From Brevibacillus panacihumi W25 (GTDB lineage Bacteria > Bacillota > Bacilli > Brevibacillales > Brevibacillaceae), in assembly GCF_000503775.1 (NCBI RefSeq), contig NZ_KI629786.1, forward strand, positions 140,001 through 204,000: DNA of 64,000 nucleotides. The letters run 5' to 3'. How positions within the stretch are numbered: the first letter of the stretch is position 1; each line of letters starts with the position of its first letter. The notes below the pieces were generated by a model. It searched no databases. It was not told where the DNA came from and worked only from the letters and a program-made list of their open reading frames with translations. Below, in pieces: positions 43,141 through 52,969 of the stretch. The position numbers and the translations under genes were made by a program.

Positions 43141-43290
43141 TTACTTCGTCTCGCGATGAAGGGTTTGCTTCTTGTCACGGGAGCAATACTTTTTCAGTTC
43201 AACACGTTCAGTAGTAGTGCGCTTGTTCTTGGTGGAGATATAGTTACGCTCGCCACACTCGGTGCACGCCAACGTGATGTTTACTCGCAT
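43141..43290 (-). CDS. rpmG: 50S ribosomal protein L33
   Basis: A 49-residue gene read directly from the minus strand, starting [17 protein letters not shown] and ending TLHRETK. The first zinc knuckle CTEC is present; the second reads CSRD in place of CxxC. A GGAGGTGG site precedes the ATG. First gene of rpmG-secE-nusG. Confidence 0.95.
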   Translation of the reverse strand: MRVNITLACTECGERNYISTKNKRTTTERVELKKYCSRDKKQTLHRETK

Positions 43291-43440
43291 TTATTGCCAC
43301 CTCCATCTCATTTCAAACCTGCTATTGTTTACGTTAAACCCGATGATCAATAGTACGGGAAAACCGCTACTTTTTCCTGACCATTTCACCTGAAAGTAAC
43401 CATAGAAAAAGAGAGATAAGAGTCTATGGCTACCTAAACA

Positions 43441-43469
43441 AATTTATCACACCGAAAATCCCATGTCAA
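43441..43469 (-). promoter_or_regulatory. Sigma-A promoter of rpmG-secE-nusG
   Basis: On the minus strand: -35 TTGACA (43469-43464), 17-base spacer, -10 TAAATT (43446-43441), about 150 bases before rpmG. Confidence 0.75.
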
Positions 43470-43538
43470 CAAAACGTCTTGACAAAGGGAATGCATTTTG
43501 TTCCATCCTGTGCCCACCGGAAAACCTTCTACTAGAGC

Positions 43539-43574
43539 AAAAAAGAGATTCTCTGTATTTACAGATGAATCTCT
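43539..43574 (-). terminator. Intrinsic terminator overlapping the sigH stop
   Basis: On the minus strand AGAGATTC (43574-43567) pairs with GAATCTCT (43551-43544), with an inner CTGT/ACAG pairing, followed by a run of T. The sigH stop codon lies in the loop region. Confidence 0.85.
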
Positions 43575-44209
43575 CTACCTTCGAGATAGCGTTCCAGTTT
43601 TCGTTTTACACGCTGCAGGGCATTGTCAATGGATTTGACATGACGCTTTAACTCGACGGCAATCTGTTGATAGGATCGCCCATCCAGGTAAAGCATCAGC
43701 ACTTGTCGCTCCAAATCGCTCAGAATCTCGCTCATTTTGCCTTCGATGTCGTCAAACTCTTCGCGATTGATGAACAATTCCTCCGGATCTGTCACCTTCG
43801 TGCCGCAGATCACGTCGAGCAGCGTACGGTCCGAGTCCTCATCATAGATGGGCTTGTCCAGGGACACGTAGGAATTGAGCGGAATATGCTTCTGCCTCGT
43901 CGCCGTTTTGATCGCCGTAATGATCTGACGCGTAATGCAAAGCTCGGCAAACGCCTTGAACGAAGTGAGTTTATCCCCGCGGAAGTCGCGAATGGATTTG
44001 TACAGTCCAATCATGCCTTCCTGCACAATATCTTCGCGGTCAGCCCCAATCAGAAAGTAGGATCTGGCTTTGGCACGGACGAAGTTCTTGTACTTGTTGA
44101 TCAAATACTCCAATGCTTCGGTGTCGTCATCGCGAACAAGATCGACAACCTCTTCGTCGGTTAATAGCTCATATTGGGCATGCTTCAACTCCTTGAGGTC
44201 TACACTCAC
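43559..44209 (-). CDS. sigH: RNA polymerase sigma factor SigH
   Basis: 216 residues from a GTG at 44209, close to B. subtilis SigH (218). Region 2 (YLINKYKNFVRAKARSYFLI, then GADREDIVQEGMIGLYKSIR) and the region 4 helix-turn-helix (GRSYQQIAVELKRHVKSIDN) are intact. SigH drives entry into sporulation and stationary-phase genes. The GTG is chosen for its GGAGGG site and because a longer frame would start upstream of the promoter's transcription start. Confidence 0.96.
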   Translation of the reverse strand: MSVDLKELKHAQYELLTDEEVVDLVRDDDTEALEYLINKYKNFVRAKARSYFLIGADREDIVQEGMIGLYKSIRDFRGDKLTSFKAFAELCITRQIITAIKTATRQKHIPLNSYVSLDKPIYDEDSDRTLLDVICGTKVTDPEELFINREEFDDIEGKMSEILSDLERQVLMLYLDGRSYQQIAVELKRHVKSIDNALQRVKRKLERYLEGREIHL

Positions 44210-44248
44210 ACTCGATCCCTCCGCCAGCCGTTCTCCATAGATGTCGTT

Positions 44249-44278
44249 ATTATACATGATGCCGTAAAAAAGCGTCAA
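44249..44278 (-). promoter_or_regulatory. Sigma-A promoter of sigH
   Basis: On the minus strand: -35 TTGACG (44278-44273), 18-base spacer, consensus -10 TATAAT (44254-44249). It lies directly after the rae1 stop, giving a short leader of about 33 bases to the GTG. Confidence 0.82.
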
Positions 44279-44289
44279 CCGAATCCAAG

Positions 44290-44814
44290 TTATTCCCTTC
44301 GCCATTTTTCGAATATTTTCGCTATTTCCTCATCCAAGGCTATCCGCCTTGAGAAACGTTCGTCGCGAGTTTTTTCTACTTCTTTCTTGATCTCCTTGCC
44401 TGCGCTTTCCAGGTCATGCAACAATTCCCGCGCAGATTTGCGCAGCGCCCCCTGCCCGAAAATAACCCGCTGGGAGGTATAGTCGGAGGTGGCCACATAG
44501 ATTTGTCGATTTTTATTTTGATGCTGCGAGACAATCTGCTCAATTTTTTCATCAGCTGTCTCTTTTTTCTTGGTAAAGTACACTTCCACCCGATAATCCT
44601 CGATTTGCCGTCCCGGTCCCGGAACGTTGTAAGCATCGAATACGATCATCACCTTGATGCCGGTATAACTCTGGTATTCTGCCATTTGGGAAATCAACAA
44701 ATCGCGCGCTTCATCCATCCGATCCTGGTCTTTCAGCGCGCGTAAATCCGGCCAGGCACCGATGATATTGTAGCCATCCACGATCAACAGTTGCTTGGCT
44801 TTCCTTTTGGCCAT
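44290..44814 (-). CDS. rae1: Rae1/YacP-type NYN-domain endoribonuclease
   Basis: 174 residues. The NYN (PIN-like) fold starts with LLIVDGYNIIGAW and includes KVMIVFDAYNV and YVATSDYTSQ with acidic metal ligands. B. subtilis Rae1 enters the ribosomal A site and cleaves some mRNAs in a translation-dependent way. It directly follows rlmB (1 base apart) and precedes sigH. Confidence 0.9.
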   Translation of the reverse strand: MAKRKAKQLLIVDGYNIIGAWPDLRALKDQDRMDEARDLLISQMAEYQSYTGIKVMIVFDAYNVPGPGRQIEDYRVEVYFTKKKETADEKIEQIVSQHQNKNRQIYVATSDYTSQRVIFGQGALRKSARELLHDLESAGKEIKKEVEKTRDERFSRRIALDEEIAKIFEKWRRE

Positions 44815-44815
44815 G

Positions 44816-45571
44816 TCACTTCACCCGCGTCGGTAGCGGACTTCGGGAACGATACACTTCATACATCAACAACGCAGCAGCGACAGAAGCATTCAGCGAG
44901 GTGACATTGCCAGCCATGGGGAGACTGTACAGAAAATCACAGTTTTCTCTGACCAAACGGCTAATGCCTTTGCCTTCGCTGCCGATTACGACGCCGAGCG
45001 GCATGGTGAAATCACCTTGGCGAAAATCCTGTTTGGCGCTGGCATCTGTTCCTGCAATCCAGACTCCCCGCTCTTTCAGCTCCTCTATGGTGCGAACGAG
45101 ATTGGTCACCCGGGCAACTGGCACGTAGTTGATCGCACCTGCGGACGCCTTGGCAACAGTCGCAGTCAGGCTGACCGATCGGCGCTTGGGAATAATGACG
45201 CCATGGGCACCCACAGCATCCGCGGTACGCAGGATAGAGCCCAGGTTATGCGGATCCTCCAGTTCGTCCAACAAGAGAATAAACGGCGGCTCTTGCTTTT
45301 CTTCGGCTCGCCGCAAAATATCCTCTACCTCTACGTAGTCGTAGGCAGCCACTGATGCAATCACGCCCTGGTGATTATCCGTCGATGCCAAAGTATCCAG
45401 CTTTTTGCGGTTGGCAGTCGTGACGATGACGCCCTGCTCTTTTGCCAGCGCAAAGATGGGCCCCATCAAATTTTTGTTGGTCCCTTCCGCGATCCAGATT
45501 TTATTGATCGTACGCCCTGAGCGCAGCGCTTCGATCACCGGGTTCTTGCCTACAATCCACTCTTCACTCAT
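44816..45571 (-). CDS. rlmB: 23S rRNA (guanosine-2'-O)-methyltransferase RlmB, TrmH family
   Basis: 251 residues: N-terminal substrate-binding domain and the SPOUT domain with LDELEDPHNLGSILRTADA, VIGSEGKGISRL and SLNASVAAALLMYE. By family it methylates G2251 in the P-loop of 23S rRNA. The start overlaps the mrnC stop by 4 bases (ATGA). Confidence 0.93.
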   Translation of the reverse strand: MSEEWIVGKNPVIEALRSGRTINKIWIAEGTNKNLMGPIFALAKEQGVIVTTANRKKLDTLASTDNHQGVIASVAAYDYVEVEDILRRAEEKQEPPFILLLDELEDPHNLGSILRTADAVGAHGVIIPKRRSVSLTATVAKASAGAINYVPVARVTNLVRTIEELKERGVWIAGTDASAKQDFRQGDFTMPLGVVIGSEGKGISRLVRENCDFLYSLPMAGNVTSLNASVAAALLMYEVYRSRSPLPTRVK

Positions 45572-45978
45572 GTTCCGTGCTCTCCTTCCACGATGGCAAA
45601 TGCCTGCTGCATGATTTCCGCAATCCGCTCTTCTTTTCCGTTCAGATACAGATATCCGATCAAAGCCTCGAAAGCGGTCGCGTGGCGATAGTCGATAATA
45701 TCTGCATTTTTTGCCGAGGAACCCGATTTGGCATTGCGTCCCCGCTTCACGATGCTGACCTCGTCCTCTGACAGCTCCGGCATCAGGTTCATCAGGATAT
45801 TCGCCTGGGCTTTTGCCGAAACGTAACGATTGGCCGCCTTGTGGAGCTGGTTTGGCTTAACCAGCCCCCTGGCGATCAGATGGTACCTGACGCAATGCGC
45901 ATACGTGGCATCACCTAAAAAGGCGAGCACAAGTGGATTGGTTTGATTCGGATCCCGGGTCAACTCTTCTTTTTGCAT
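45568..45978 (-). CDS. mrnC: Mini-ribonuclease III (MrnC)
   Basis: 136 residues from the ATG at 45978 (MQKEELTRDPNQ). It has an RNase III catalytic domain (LAFLGDATY, ATAFEALIGYLYL) and no dsRNA-binding domain, the Mini-III type that matures 23S rRNA ends. It lies 14 bases after cysS; the GGAG site lies in that gap. Confidence 0.93.
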   Translation of the reverse strand: MQKEELTRDPNQTNPLVLAFLGDATYAHCVRYHLIARGLVKPNQLHKAANRYVSAKAQANILMNLMPELSEDEVSIVKRGRNAKSGSSAKNADIIDYRHATAFEALIGYLYLNGKEERIAEIMQQAFAIVEGEHGT

Positions 45979-45992
45979 GTTGTCTAAGCTCC

Positions 45993-47399
45993 TTATTTGC
46001 GGCGCCAACGCACACCCTGCGGCGTATCTTCCAGCACGATTCCTTTAGCGGCGAGAAGATCGCGAATTTCATCAGCACGGGCGAAGTTGCGTGATGCGCG
46101 AGCTTCGGTCCGCTCGACGATCAAAGCATCGATCTCACTGTCCAAAAGCTCCTGCTCCTGCTCCAAAATGATGCCCAGCACTCCAGTCAGTTCCAGCAAA
46201 AGCTCCTTGTAAGCCGTAATTTCTTCGCGCCCCACATTCTGATTCAGCATGTATTGGTTCGCTTCCTTTACGACTTCAAACAGAACTGTCAGTGCGTTGG
46301 CGGTATTCAGGTCGTCATCCATTTCTTTCACAAAACGCTCCCGCAGATCGCGAATCGTTTGCGCTTGTTGCTCAGCCTGGCCGTTAGGCTCTGCCTCCCT
46401 AGCTGTCTGCAGACGGTGGTCGAGATTATGATAGGCCGTTTTCATCCGTTCCAAACTGTTTGCCGCTTGCTCCAGTAGCTCATCACTGAAATTGATCGGA
46501 TTGCGGTAGTGCCCTTGCAGCATGAAGAAGCGAATCAATTGCCCTCCGAATTGCTGGACGAGATCGCGGGTCAACAGGAAGTTGCCAAGGGATTTGGACA
46601 TTTTTTCATTGTCGATGTTCAGCATGCCGTTGTGCAACCAATAACGGGCAAACACCTTGCCAGTAAAGCACTCAGACTGGGCGATCTCGTTTTCATGGTG
46701 AGGGAAAACCAGATCGGAGCCGCCTGCGTGAATATCGATCTGCTCACCCAGAAACTTCAACGCCATCGCCGAGCATTCGATATGCCATCCCGGACGCCCT
46801 TCGCCCCACGGACTGCCCCAGCTCACTTCCTTATCCTTGGCCGCCTTCCAGAGGGCAAAATCAAGCGGATGCTCTTTCTTTTCATTGATGTCCACACGCG
46901 CCCCTGCCTGCAAATCATCCAGCGGCTGGTGCGAGAGTTTTCCATACTCGTCGAAGCGGCCTGTACGGAAATAGACATCTCCTTCACTTTCATAGGCGTA
47001 GCCTTTTTCTATCAAGCCCTCGATAAATTCAATAATCTCCGGGATGGTCTGCATGACGCGCGGTTGAATATCCGGAGGCATGACGTTTAAGGATTTCAGG
47101 TCTTCGTTGTAGGCATCTGTAAAGCGGTCGGCCACTTCTTTGACCGTCGTGCCTTCCTCGTTGGCGACGCGGATCAGCTTGTCATCTACGTCCGTAATGT
47201 TTTGTACGAATGTCACGTCAAAGCCGCGGTACTTCAAATAGCGGCGCAATGTATCAAACACAATCGCGGGACGGGCATTCCCGATGTGAATGTAGTTGTA
47301 AACCGTCGGACCGCACACGTACATTTTCACCTTGCCGGGCACAAGCGGCACGAAAGGTTCTTTTCGACGGGTCATCGTATTAGTGAATTGAATGCTCAT
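45993..47399 (-). CDS. cysS: Cysteinyl-tRNA synthetase
   Basis: 468 residues. Class I motifs HIGN and KMSKS; zinc ligands within YVCGPTVYN, the later ECSAMA and PHHENE. It charges tRNA-Cys. Its start lies 20 bases inside the end of cysE, and both are behind the T-box leader. Confidence 0.97.
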   Translation of the reverse strand: MSIQFTNTMTRRKEPFVPLVPGKVKMYVCGPTVYNYIHIGNARPAIVFDTLRRYLKYRGFDVTFVQNITDVDDKLIRVANEEGTTVKEVADRFTDAYNEDLKSLNVMPPDIQPRVMQTIPEIIEFIEGLIEKGYAYESEGDVYFRTGRFDEYGKLSHQPLDDLQAGARVDINEKKEHPLDFALWKAAKDKEVSWGSPWGEGRPGWHIECSAMALKFLGEQIDIHAGGSDLVFPHHENEIAQSECFTGKVFARYWLHNGMLNIDNEKMSKSLGNFLLTRDLVQQFGGQLIRFFMLQGHYRNPINFSDELLEQAANSLERMKTAYHNLDHRLQTAREAEPNGQAEQQAQTIRDLRERFVKEMDDDLNTANALTVLFEVVKEANQYMLNQNVGREEITAYKELLLELTGVLGIILEQEQELLDSEIDALIVERTEARASRNFARADEIRDLLAAKGIVLEDTPQGVRWRRK

Positions 47400-48045
47400 T
47401 TTCCTTCTTAGCCTCCCTCAAAAGATCCAATTCCTTGCGCAAGCTCTCGATTTCTTTTTGCATCTGCCGAAGTGTATCAGCTACCGGGTCTGGCATATTC
47501 ACATGATCCAGATCACATTTCACTCGTTTTCCATCCTGAATGACGATGCGCGCTTTGATTCCCACCACCGTGGAATTGGGCGGCACTTCCTGCAGGACGA
47601 CTGCTCCGGCTCCGATCTTGGAATTGTCGCCGATTTTAAAGGAACCCAAAACTTTCGCTCCTGTCGCGATAATGACGTCGTTGCCAATGGTCGGGTGGCG
47701 CTTTCCTTTTTCCTTTCCGGTCCCGCCCAGTGTTACACCCTGGTAAATGGTCACGTTGTCGCCGATCTCACACGTCTCTCCGATCACAACGCCCATACCA
47801 TGGTCAATAAACAGGCCTTTGCCGATGCGCGCACCTGGATGAATCTCAATCCCCGTCAAAAAACGGGTAAATTGAGAAACAGCGCGCGCCAGCGTACACC
47901 AGCCTGCTTTCCAGAACCGATGGGCAATCCGGTAACCCCAGATGGCATGCAGTCCGGAATAGGTAAGGACTACTTCAAAGGTACTGCGTGCTGCCGGGTC
48001 CCGCTCGAATACTGCTTGAATGTCTTCTCTCATCTGTGCAAACAT
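47380..48045 (-). CDS. cysE: Serine O-acetyltransferase
   Basis: 221 residues: N-terminal helical domain and a left-handed beta-helix of hexapeptide repeats ([20 protein letters not shown]). It makes O-acetylserine, the first step of cysteine synthesis. The C-terminus is a charged helix. Controlled with cysS by the upstream T-box. Confidence 0.96.
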   Translation of the reverse strand: MFAQMREDIQAVFERDPAARSTFEVVLTYSGLHAIWGYRIAHRFWKAGWCTLARAVSQFTRFLTGIEIHPGARIGKGLFIDHGMGVVIGETCEIGDNVTIYQGVTLGGTGKEKGKRHPTIGNDVIIATGAKVLGSFKIGDNSKIGAGAVVLQEVPPNSTVVGIKARIVIQDGKRVKCDLDHVNMPDPVADTLRQMQKEIESLRKELDLLREAKKENEHSIH

Positions 48046-48075
48046 AGGGATGCACCTCCAACGTGATAATCCCTC

Positions 48076-48330
48076 AAAAAAACCGCCCCTGCCACCTTCG
48101 ACAAGAAGGGACAGAGACGGTTTTCTACCGCGGTTCCACTCTGCTTAGATCATCCATAAAAGGACAGTCTCGCTTTACACCCGGTAACGGCGGGGCGCCG
48201 ATGTCGCATACTTGCACCAAAAACCCGTGCGTTCTGCTCATTGCTCACAGGGGCATTTCCAGACAGCATGCGCAGATGGCTCTCACCTATCCATCCTCTC
48301 TGTGGACGCATTCACTCCTGTACTTCTCCT
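48076..48330 (-). promoter_or_regulatory. T-box riboswitch of cysE-cysS (Cys specifier)
   Basis: The leader contains the T-box sequence AGAGTGGAACCGCGGT (48142-48127) and the GGTGAGAGCC apical stem I segment. A terminator follows: AAAACCG...CTGTC paired with GGCAGGGGCGGTTTT, then a run of T, ending near 48076. A TGC at 48253-48255, just after GGAAA, is the likely specifier codon, which matches cysteine. Uncharged tRNA-Cys would favour the antiterminator and switch on cysE-cysS. This 320-base gap holds nothing else. Confidence 0.92.
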
Positions 48331-48365
48331 GATCATCGCTTTGATTTCCTTTATTTGTAAAACCT

Positions 48366-49832
48366 TTACTCGCCGTGTGTCATTACTTTGTTCATGCGCT
48401 CCAAAACCTTGTCGCGACCGAGCAAGAACAAGGTCTCCGCCAGATCGCGTCCATGCGCCTGTCCGGTAGCCGCCACACGCACGGGCATGAACAATGCCTT
48501 GCCTTTAAGTCCAGTCTCTTTTTGCACGTCTTTTAGCACTGCCTTGATGATGTCAACATTATATTCGTCTTGCGCTGACAGGTGTTTGACAAAAGATGCA
48601 AGCACCTCAGGCAGTTGCGGTTCTTTCAAGACTGCTCTGGCCTCTTCATCGTACACTACTTCATCCAGGAAGAAAAGAGCAGCCAGCGGTACGATCTGCG
48701 CGCAGTAGGACATCTGCTCCTGGTACAGCGCGACGATGCTGCGAACCCAGGCCCGCTTTTCGCTGGACAGTTCTTCATCGATGAAGCCCGCTTTTTGCAA
48801 ATGCGGCACACACATGTCCGTAATGGTGTCCAGAGGTTGGCGTTTCAGGTAGTAGTTGTTCATCCAGTTCATTTTGGTCGAATCAAACACAGCCGGAGAC
48901 TTGTTGACGCGATCCATCGAGAAGAGCTTGATCAAATCTTCCTTCAAGAAGATCTCCTCTTCTCCGCCCGGGGACCACCCGAGCAATACCAGGAAATTGA
49001 CAATCGCTTCCGGCAAAAAGCCCAGTTCACGATACTGCTCGATAAACTGGATGATGCTCTCGTCGCGCTTGGACATCTTCTTGCCTTCTGGGTTGAGAAT
49101 CAGAGCCAAGTGAGCGAAGCGAGGAGCCTCCCAGCCAAATGCTTCATAAATCATCAACTGCCGCGGCGTGTTGGACAGATGCTCCTCCCCGCGGATAACG
49201 TGGCTGATTTTCATCAGATAGTCGTCGATGACTACAGCAAAGTTATAGGTAGGAATCCCGTCTGGCCGGCAGATGACGAAGTCGCCCATCTCGCTGGAGT
49301 CAAACGTAACCTGTCCACGAATCATATCATCTACTACGTACTGGCGGTTGTCCGGAACCAGGAAGTGGATCGAAGGCACGCGCCCTTCCGCCTCGAACTG
49401 TTGACGCTGCTCTTCTGTGACATGGCGATGCTTTTCCAGAATCCGCGGCGTCTCACCCCGCTCAAGCTGCTCTTCGCGCTCTGCATCCAGCTCTTCCTTG
49501 GTAGCGTAGCAATAATAGGCTTTCCCTTCAGCCAGCAATTGATCGATGTATTGGCGATAGATGTCCAATCGCTCAGTCTGACGGTATGGGCCGTATTCGC
49601 CGCCTACATCTGTACCTTCTTCCCACTCGACGCCCAGCCACTTCAGGTTTTTCATCTGCTCTTCATCAGCATTTTCCTTGTTGCGGGTCTGGTCGGTATC
49701 CTCAATCCGAACGATAAAGGAACCACCGTGATGCTTTGCAAACAGGTAGTTGAACAGCGCGGTTCTCGCGCCGCCGATATGTAAATGCCCAGTTGGACTG
49801 GGAGCATAACGTGTGCGGATTTCTTTCGCCAT
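48366..49832 (-). CDS. gltX: Glutamyl-tRNA synthetase
   Basis: 488 residues. Class I motifs HIGG (18-21) and KMSKR. Bacillales enzymes of this type usually also charge tRNA-Gln with Glu for later transamidation. The ATG at 49832 ([15 protein letters not shown]) is chosen by family fit. A terminator-like structure precedes the gene. Confidence 0.97.
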   Translation of the reverse strand: MAKEIRTRYAPSPTGHLHIGGARTALFNYLFAKHHGGSFIVRIEDTDQTRNKENADEEQMKNLKWLGVEWEEGTDVGGEYGPYRQTERLDIYRQYIDQLLAEGKAYYCYATKEELDAEREEQLERGETPRILEKHRHVTEEQRQQFEAEGRVPSIHFLVPDNRQYVVDDMIRGQVTFDSSEMGDFVICRPDGIPTYNFAVVIDDYLMKISHVIRGEEHLSNTPRQLMIYEAFGWEAPRFAHLALILNPEGKKMSKRDESIIQFIEQYRELGFLPEAIVNFLVLLGWSPGGEEEIFLKEDLIKLFSMDRVNKSPAVFDSTKMNWMNNYYLKRQPLDTITDMCVPHLQKAGFIDEELSSEKRAWVRSIVALYQEQMSYCAQIVPLAALFFLDEVVYDEEARAVLKEPQLPEVLASFVKHLSAQDEYNVDIIKAVLKDVQKETGLKGKALFMPVRVAATGQAHGRDLAETLFLLGRDKVLERMNKVMTHGE

Positions 49833-49855
49833 GGGTAGCACCATCCTTATGAGTG

Positions 49856-49908
49856 TAAAAAGGTGTTATGGGTATCAAAACGCTTCTGACGTTTTCATGT
49901 TACACCTT
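49856..49908 (-). terminator. Terminator or attenuator between ispF and gltX
   Basis: On the minus strand AAGGTGT (49908-49902) pairs with ACACCTT (49866-49860), with an inner AAAACG/CGTTTT stem, followed by TTTTTAC. It lies 24 bases before gltX in the same direction. Confidence 0.6.
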
Positions 49909-49911
49909 GTC

Positions 49912-50394
49912 TTACTCCTTGACAAGCAAGCAAGCAGCCTGGGAGGCGATTCCTTCTCCACGGCCTGGGAAACCGAGCTTTTCGGTCGTAGTTGCCTTGA
50001 CATTGACCTGCGACAGCTCGTCCGCTTCCAGAACACGAGCAATCAGAGCTTGCATCTGCGGGATATACGGAGCCATTTTTGGCGCCTGAGCGATAATCGT
50101 AGCGTCTACATTCCCCAAGCGGTATCCGCGTTCCTTGACCATCTTCCAGACATGCTCCAATAGTTTGACACTGTCCGCATCCTTGTATTCCGGGTCCGTA
50201 TCCGGAAAATGGCGGCCGATGTCCCCCTCGCCCAATGCACCCAGAATCGCATCCGCAATCGCATGGAGCAGAACATCAGCATCCGAATGGCCCAACAGCC
50301 CTTTTTCATAAGGAATGGTGATGCCGCCGATGATGCATGGACGCCCCTCCACCAGTTGATGCACGTCAAAACCTTGTCCGATCCTTATAGACAT
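49912..50394 (-). CDS. ispF: 2-C-methyl-D-erythritol 2,4-cyclodiphosphate synthase
   Basis: 160 residues. The metal-binding motif GFDVH near residue 10 and [13 protein letters not shown] are intact, as is [16 protein letters not shown]. Fifth step of the MEP isoprenoid pathway. It lies 3 bases after ispD. Confidence 0.97.
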   Translation of the reverse strand: MSIRIGQGFDVHQLVEGRPCIIGGITIPYEKGLLGHSDADVLLHAIADAILGALGEGDIGRHFPDTDPEYKDADSVKLLEHVWKMVKERGYRLGNVDATIIAQAPKMAPYIPQMQALIARVLEADELSQVNVKATTTEKLGFPGRGEGIASQAACLLVKE

Positions 50395-50397
50395 GAA

Positions 50398-51081
50398 TTA
50401 CTCTCCCCTTCTTTTCCGCAATATCTCTTCACCCAGCAACAAGTCGTCCGGTGTCGTGATTTTGATGTTCTCATAGCTTCCTGCCATGACCGTCACCGGA
50501 TGTCCCAACCATTCTACCAGCATTGCGTCGTCCGTGCCTATTTTTCCCGCTCTCCATGCAGCCAGATGCGCTTCCTTCAACAAAGACATACGAAAAGCTT
50601 GTGGGGTTTGCACCGCCCACAAGCTCTCCCGCGCCGGGGTAGACTCGACTACGCCCGTCTCTCCCACCACTTTTATCGTATCCTTTACAGGCACGGCCAG
50701 GATCGTCGCTTGATCGCGCTGAACCTGACGGATGATCTGACTGATTTGTTCGGGAGTAACGAATGGGCGAGCAGCGTCATGGACCAGGACATGCGTGCAA
50801 TCCTGCAAGGCTTCCAGACCATTGCGTACACTGTCCTGCCGCTCCGCACCGCCCAGTACGACTGTTAGCTGAATGTTATCCTTTTCCAGCCAAGCAAGCA
50901 CCTCATCTCGATCAGCCTCACTGACCACCAGCACGATTTGCCCGATCTCCTGATGAGAGGCAAACAGCCGCACCGTATGAGCCAGTATCGGCTCTCCTGC
51001 CAACGGCAGCCACAGCTTGTTTCGCTGTCCGCCCATGCGCTTGCCTGAGCCGGCTGCCACAATCACAACTCCCGTCGTCAC
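50398..51081 (-). CDS. ispD: 2-C-methyl-D-erythritol 4-phosphate cytidylyltransferase
   Basis: 227 residues. The nucleotide-binding start VIVAAGSGKRMGG and HDAARPFV are intact. Third step of the MEP pathway. Grouped with ispF behind the PIN/TRAM gene. Confidence 0.97.
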   Translation of the reverse strand: MTTGVVIVAAGSGKRMGGQRNKLWLPLAGEPILAHTVRLFASHQEIGQIVLVVSEADRDEVLAWLEKDNIQLTVVLGGAERQDSVRNGLEALQDCTHVLVHDAARPFVTPEQISQIIRQVQRDQATILAVPVKDTIKVVGETGVVESTPARESLWAVQTPQAFRMSLLKEAHLAAWRAGKIGTDDAMLVEWLGHPVTVMAGSYENIKITTPDDLLLGEEILRKRRGE

Positions 51082-51105
51082 GATTCATTCCCTCTCCCGT
51101 TTTCT

Positions 51106-52194
51106 CTACAACGCTTTTTCCAACAGCTTCGGCTTCGCGAAAATCATGCGTCCTGCCGAGGTCTGCAGCACGCTGGTCACGAGTACATCTATCTCGTTGC
51201 CGATATAATCACGGCCGCCTTCCACCACGATCATCGTACCGTCATCCAGATACGCAACCCCTTGACCATGCTCTTTACCGTCCTTGATCACCTGGACGTT
51301 CATTTCCTCGCCCGGCAAAACCACTGGCTTTACCGCATTGGCCAAGTCATTGATATTCAAAACAGGAACTCCCTGCAATTCGCAAACCTTGTTCAGGTTG
51401 AAGTCGTTGGTAACCACTTTGCCGTTGATCACCTTCGCCAGCTTGATCAGCTTGCTGTCCACCTCGGATACTTCTTCAAAATCGCCTTCCCAAATCTGCA
51501 CTTTCACTTTCATTTCTTTTTGAATCTTGTTGAGAATATCTAAGCCCCGCCGCCCGCGATTGCGTTTCAATACGTCGGACGAGTCGGCAATATGCTGAAG
51601 CTCCTCCAGCACGAAACCCGGAATGATCAGACTGCCTTCCAAAAAGCCTGTACGGCAGATATCTGCAATGCGACCATCGATAATCACACTTGTATCCAAA
51701 ATCTTGTTCTCCACATTCGTGGCAGCTCCAGCGGCCTCTTTTTTCTTATCCTTGCGACCAATCGAAAAGACCGACATGATTTCGTCGCGCTTGCGGAACC
51801 CGACCTGAAATCCCAAATAGCCAAGTAGTCCAGAAACAACCAGCGGCAACAAATCACCTATCACCGGAATCGATATTTTACTGATGGGCAGGAATAATAA
51901 AAAAGCAACAATAAGACCACTAATCAACCCCATCGCTCCGAACATGACATCGACAATCGGCATTTTGACGAGTGTCTCTTCTCCCCAACGAACGACCTTC
52001 AGAATATAATCCAATAGCCAATTCGCTAAAAAGAAAAATAAGATGGCACCGAGCACCGCACCAATGTAAGAAGTACCGCTTACTTCCCCAATTTTCAATA
52101 ATGGATCAAGCAAATTGTACAGGTCTGGGCCGTACTGATATCCCAAACCGCCACCAACGATCACGAAAAAGATTTTTCCTATGCGGCGTACCAT
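51106..52194 (-). CDS. Membrane-anchored PIN/TRAM-domain protein (YacL-like)
   Basis: 362 residues. About four membrane helices in residues 1-135, a PIN nuclease-like domain (about 165-290; [15 protein letters not shown] with acidic residues) and a C-terminal TRAM RNA-binding domain (about 295-355). The biochemical role is not established. YacL occupies the same place before ispD in B. subtilis. A good promoter lies upstream. Confidence 0.88.
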   Translation of the reverse strand: MVRRIGKIFFVIVGGGLGYQYGPDLYNLLDPLLKIGEVSGTSYIGAVLGAILFFFLANWLLDYILKVVRWGEETLVKMPIVDVMFGAMGLISGLIVAFLLFLPISKISIPVIGDLLPLVVSGLLGYLGFQVGFRKRDEIMSVFSIGRKDKKKEAAGAATNVENKILDTSVIIDGRIADICRTGFLEGSLIIPGFVLEELQHIADSSDVLKRNRGRRGLDILNKIQKEMKVKVQIWEGDFEEVSEVDSKLIKLAKVINGKVVTNDFNLNKVCELQGVPVLNINDLANAVKPVVLPGEEMNVQVIKDGKEHGQGVAYLDDGTMIVVEGGRDYIGNEIDVLVTSVLQTSAGRMIFAKPKLLEKAL

Positions 52195-52287
52195 GCCTTC
52201 ACCTCCTTGTTATTAATATTGACAGAAGCGAACAAGTAAAACCCTCTTTCTCAAGAAACAGATCAAACAACCAAGCCTATTTCCATC

Positions 52288-52317
52288 ACTATAGCAAAAT
52301 TCTTTTTATCATGTCAA
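52288..52317 (-). promoter_or_regulatory. Sigma-A promoter of the PIN/TRAM-ispD-ispF operon
   Basis: On the minus strand: -35 TTGACA (52317-52312), 18-base spacer, -10 TATAGT (52293-52288). The leader to 52194 is about 90 bases. Confidence 0.72.
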
Positions 52318-52388
52318 ATAGCCAAAGATTCTAACACAAATATGGAAGTTTCGTCAACCTCGAACTCTTGTTTTCCTCTTTGACAAAA

Positions 52389-52418
52389 TTGACAGTAAGC
52401 GGCGTCCCTTCTTATAAT
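52389..52418 (+). promoter_or_regulatory. Sigma-A promoter of the 131-residue protein gene
   Basis: -35 TTGACA (52389-52394), 18-base spacer, -10 TATAAT (52413-52418), both full consensus. A second TTGACA lies at 52380-52385. It is divergent from the promoter at 52288-52317. Confidence 0.82.
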
Positions 52419-52479
52419 GACAGTAGTGTTGTGCTGAAAATTGCGACGATACCAACAGCCTAAAGCAGAGGTGAACCAT

Positions 52480-52875
52480 ATGGACACTCGCAACATCGAT
52501 GACTTTCAAACGCAAGTATCCGAACTTTTAATCAGACATCGAAGCGTCCTGGACGTCATGTCCAAAGTGCAGGAAACAGCATCCCGCATCAACCGTTCAC
52601 TGACCAAAGCCATTACAGAATGCGGCTGCGTAGAAGTGGTAGCCAAGAAGCAGACGTTTGACTCCAGTAAAAACCTGGAGGACCACAAGTCCCAGCTCGA
52701 CACGCATTTCTCCGGTCCATTATGCGAGCACTGCCGGGACGTCTTTACAGCAGAGCTTGGAAAAAATCTTTTTTACCTGACAGCTTTGTGCAACATTACG
52801 GATATTAAACTGGAAGACGTGATCGAGCAGGAAAGCAAAAGACTCAACACCTTGGGCGTATTTAATCTCACTTGA
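52480..52875 (+). CDS. Uncharacterised 131-residue protein with CxC and CxxC motifs
   Basis: The ATG at 52480 follows GAGGTG at 7 bases. Residues 5-45 are helical. CGC (48-50) and CEHC (82-85) could form a metal or redox site. The C-terminal part (about 88-120: AELGKNLFYLTALCNITDIK followed by LEDVIEQESKRL) resembles the helical core of MazG-type all-alpha pyrophosphohydrolases, but the usual LGD aspartate is Lys. I cannot assign a function. Similar Bacillales proteins may carry a DUF1573 label (recalled, unverified). It is a single gene with a consensus promoter and a strong terminator. Confidence 0.88.
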   Translation: MDTRNIDDFQTQVSELLIRHRSVLDVMSKVQETASRINRSLTKAITECGCVEVVAKKQTFDSSKNLEDHKSQLDTHFSGPLCEHCRDVFTAELGKNLFYLTALCNITDIKLEDVIEQESKRLNTLGVFNLT

Positions 52876-52915
52876 TTCCCCACTGGTAATACGAATAAAC
52901 ATGTAAAAAGGTTGC

Positions 52916-52958
52916 AAAAAAAAAACCCGCTTTTTCATCAGCGGGTTTTCCTTTTTTT
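52916..52958 (+). terminator. Bidirectional terminator between the 131-residue protein gene and pssA
   Basis: AAAACCCGCT (52922-52931) pairs with AGCGGGTTTT (52940-52949), flanked by an A-run on the left and a T-run on the right. It therefore works for both converging genes. Confidence 0.88.
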
Positions 52959-52969
52959 CAGAGGAAACC

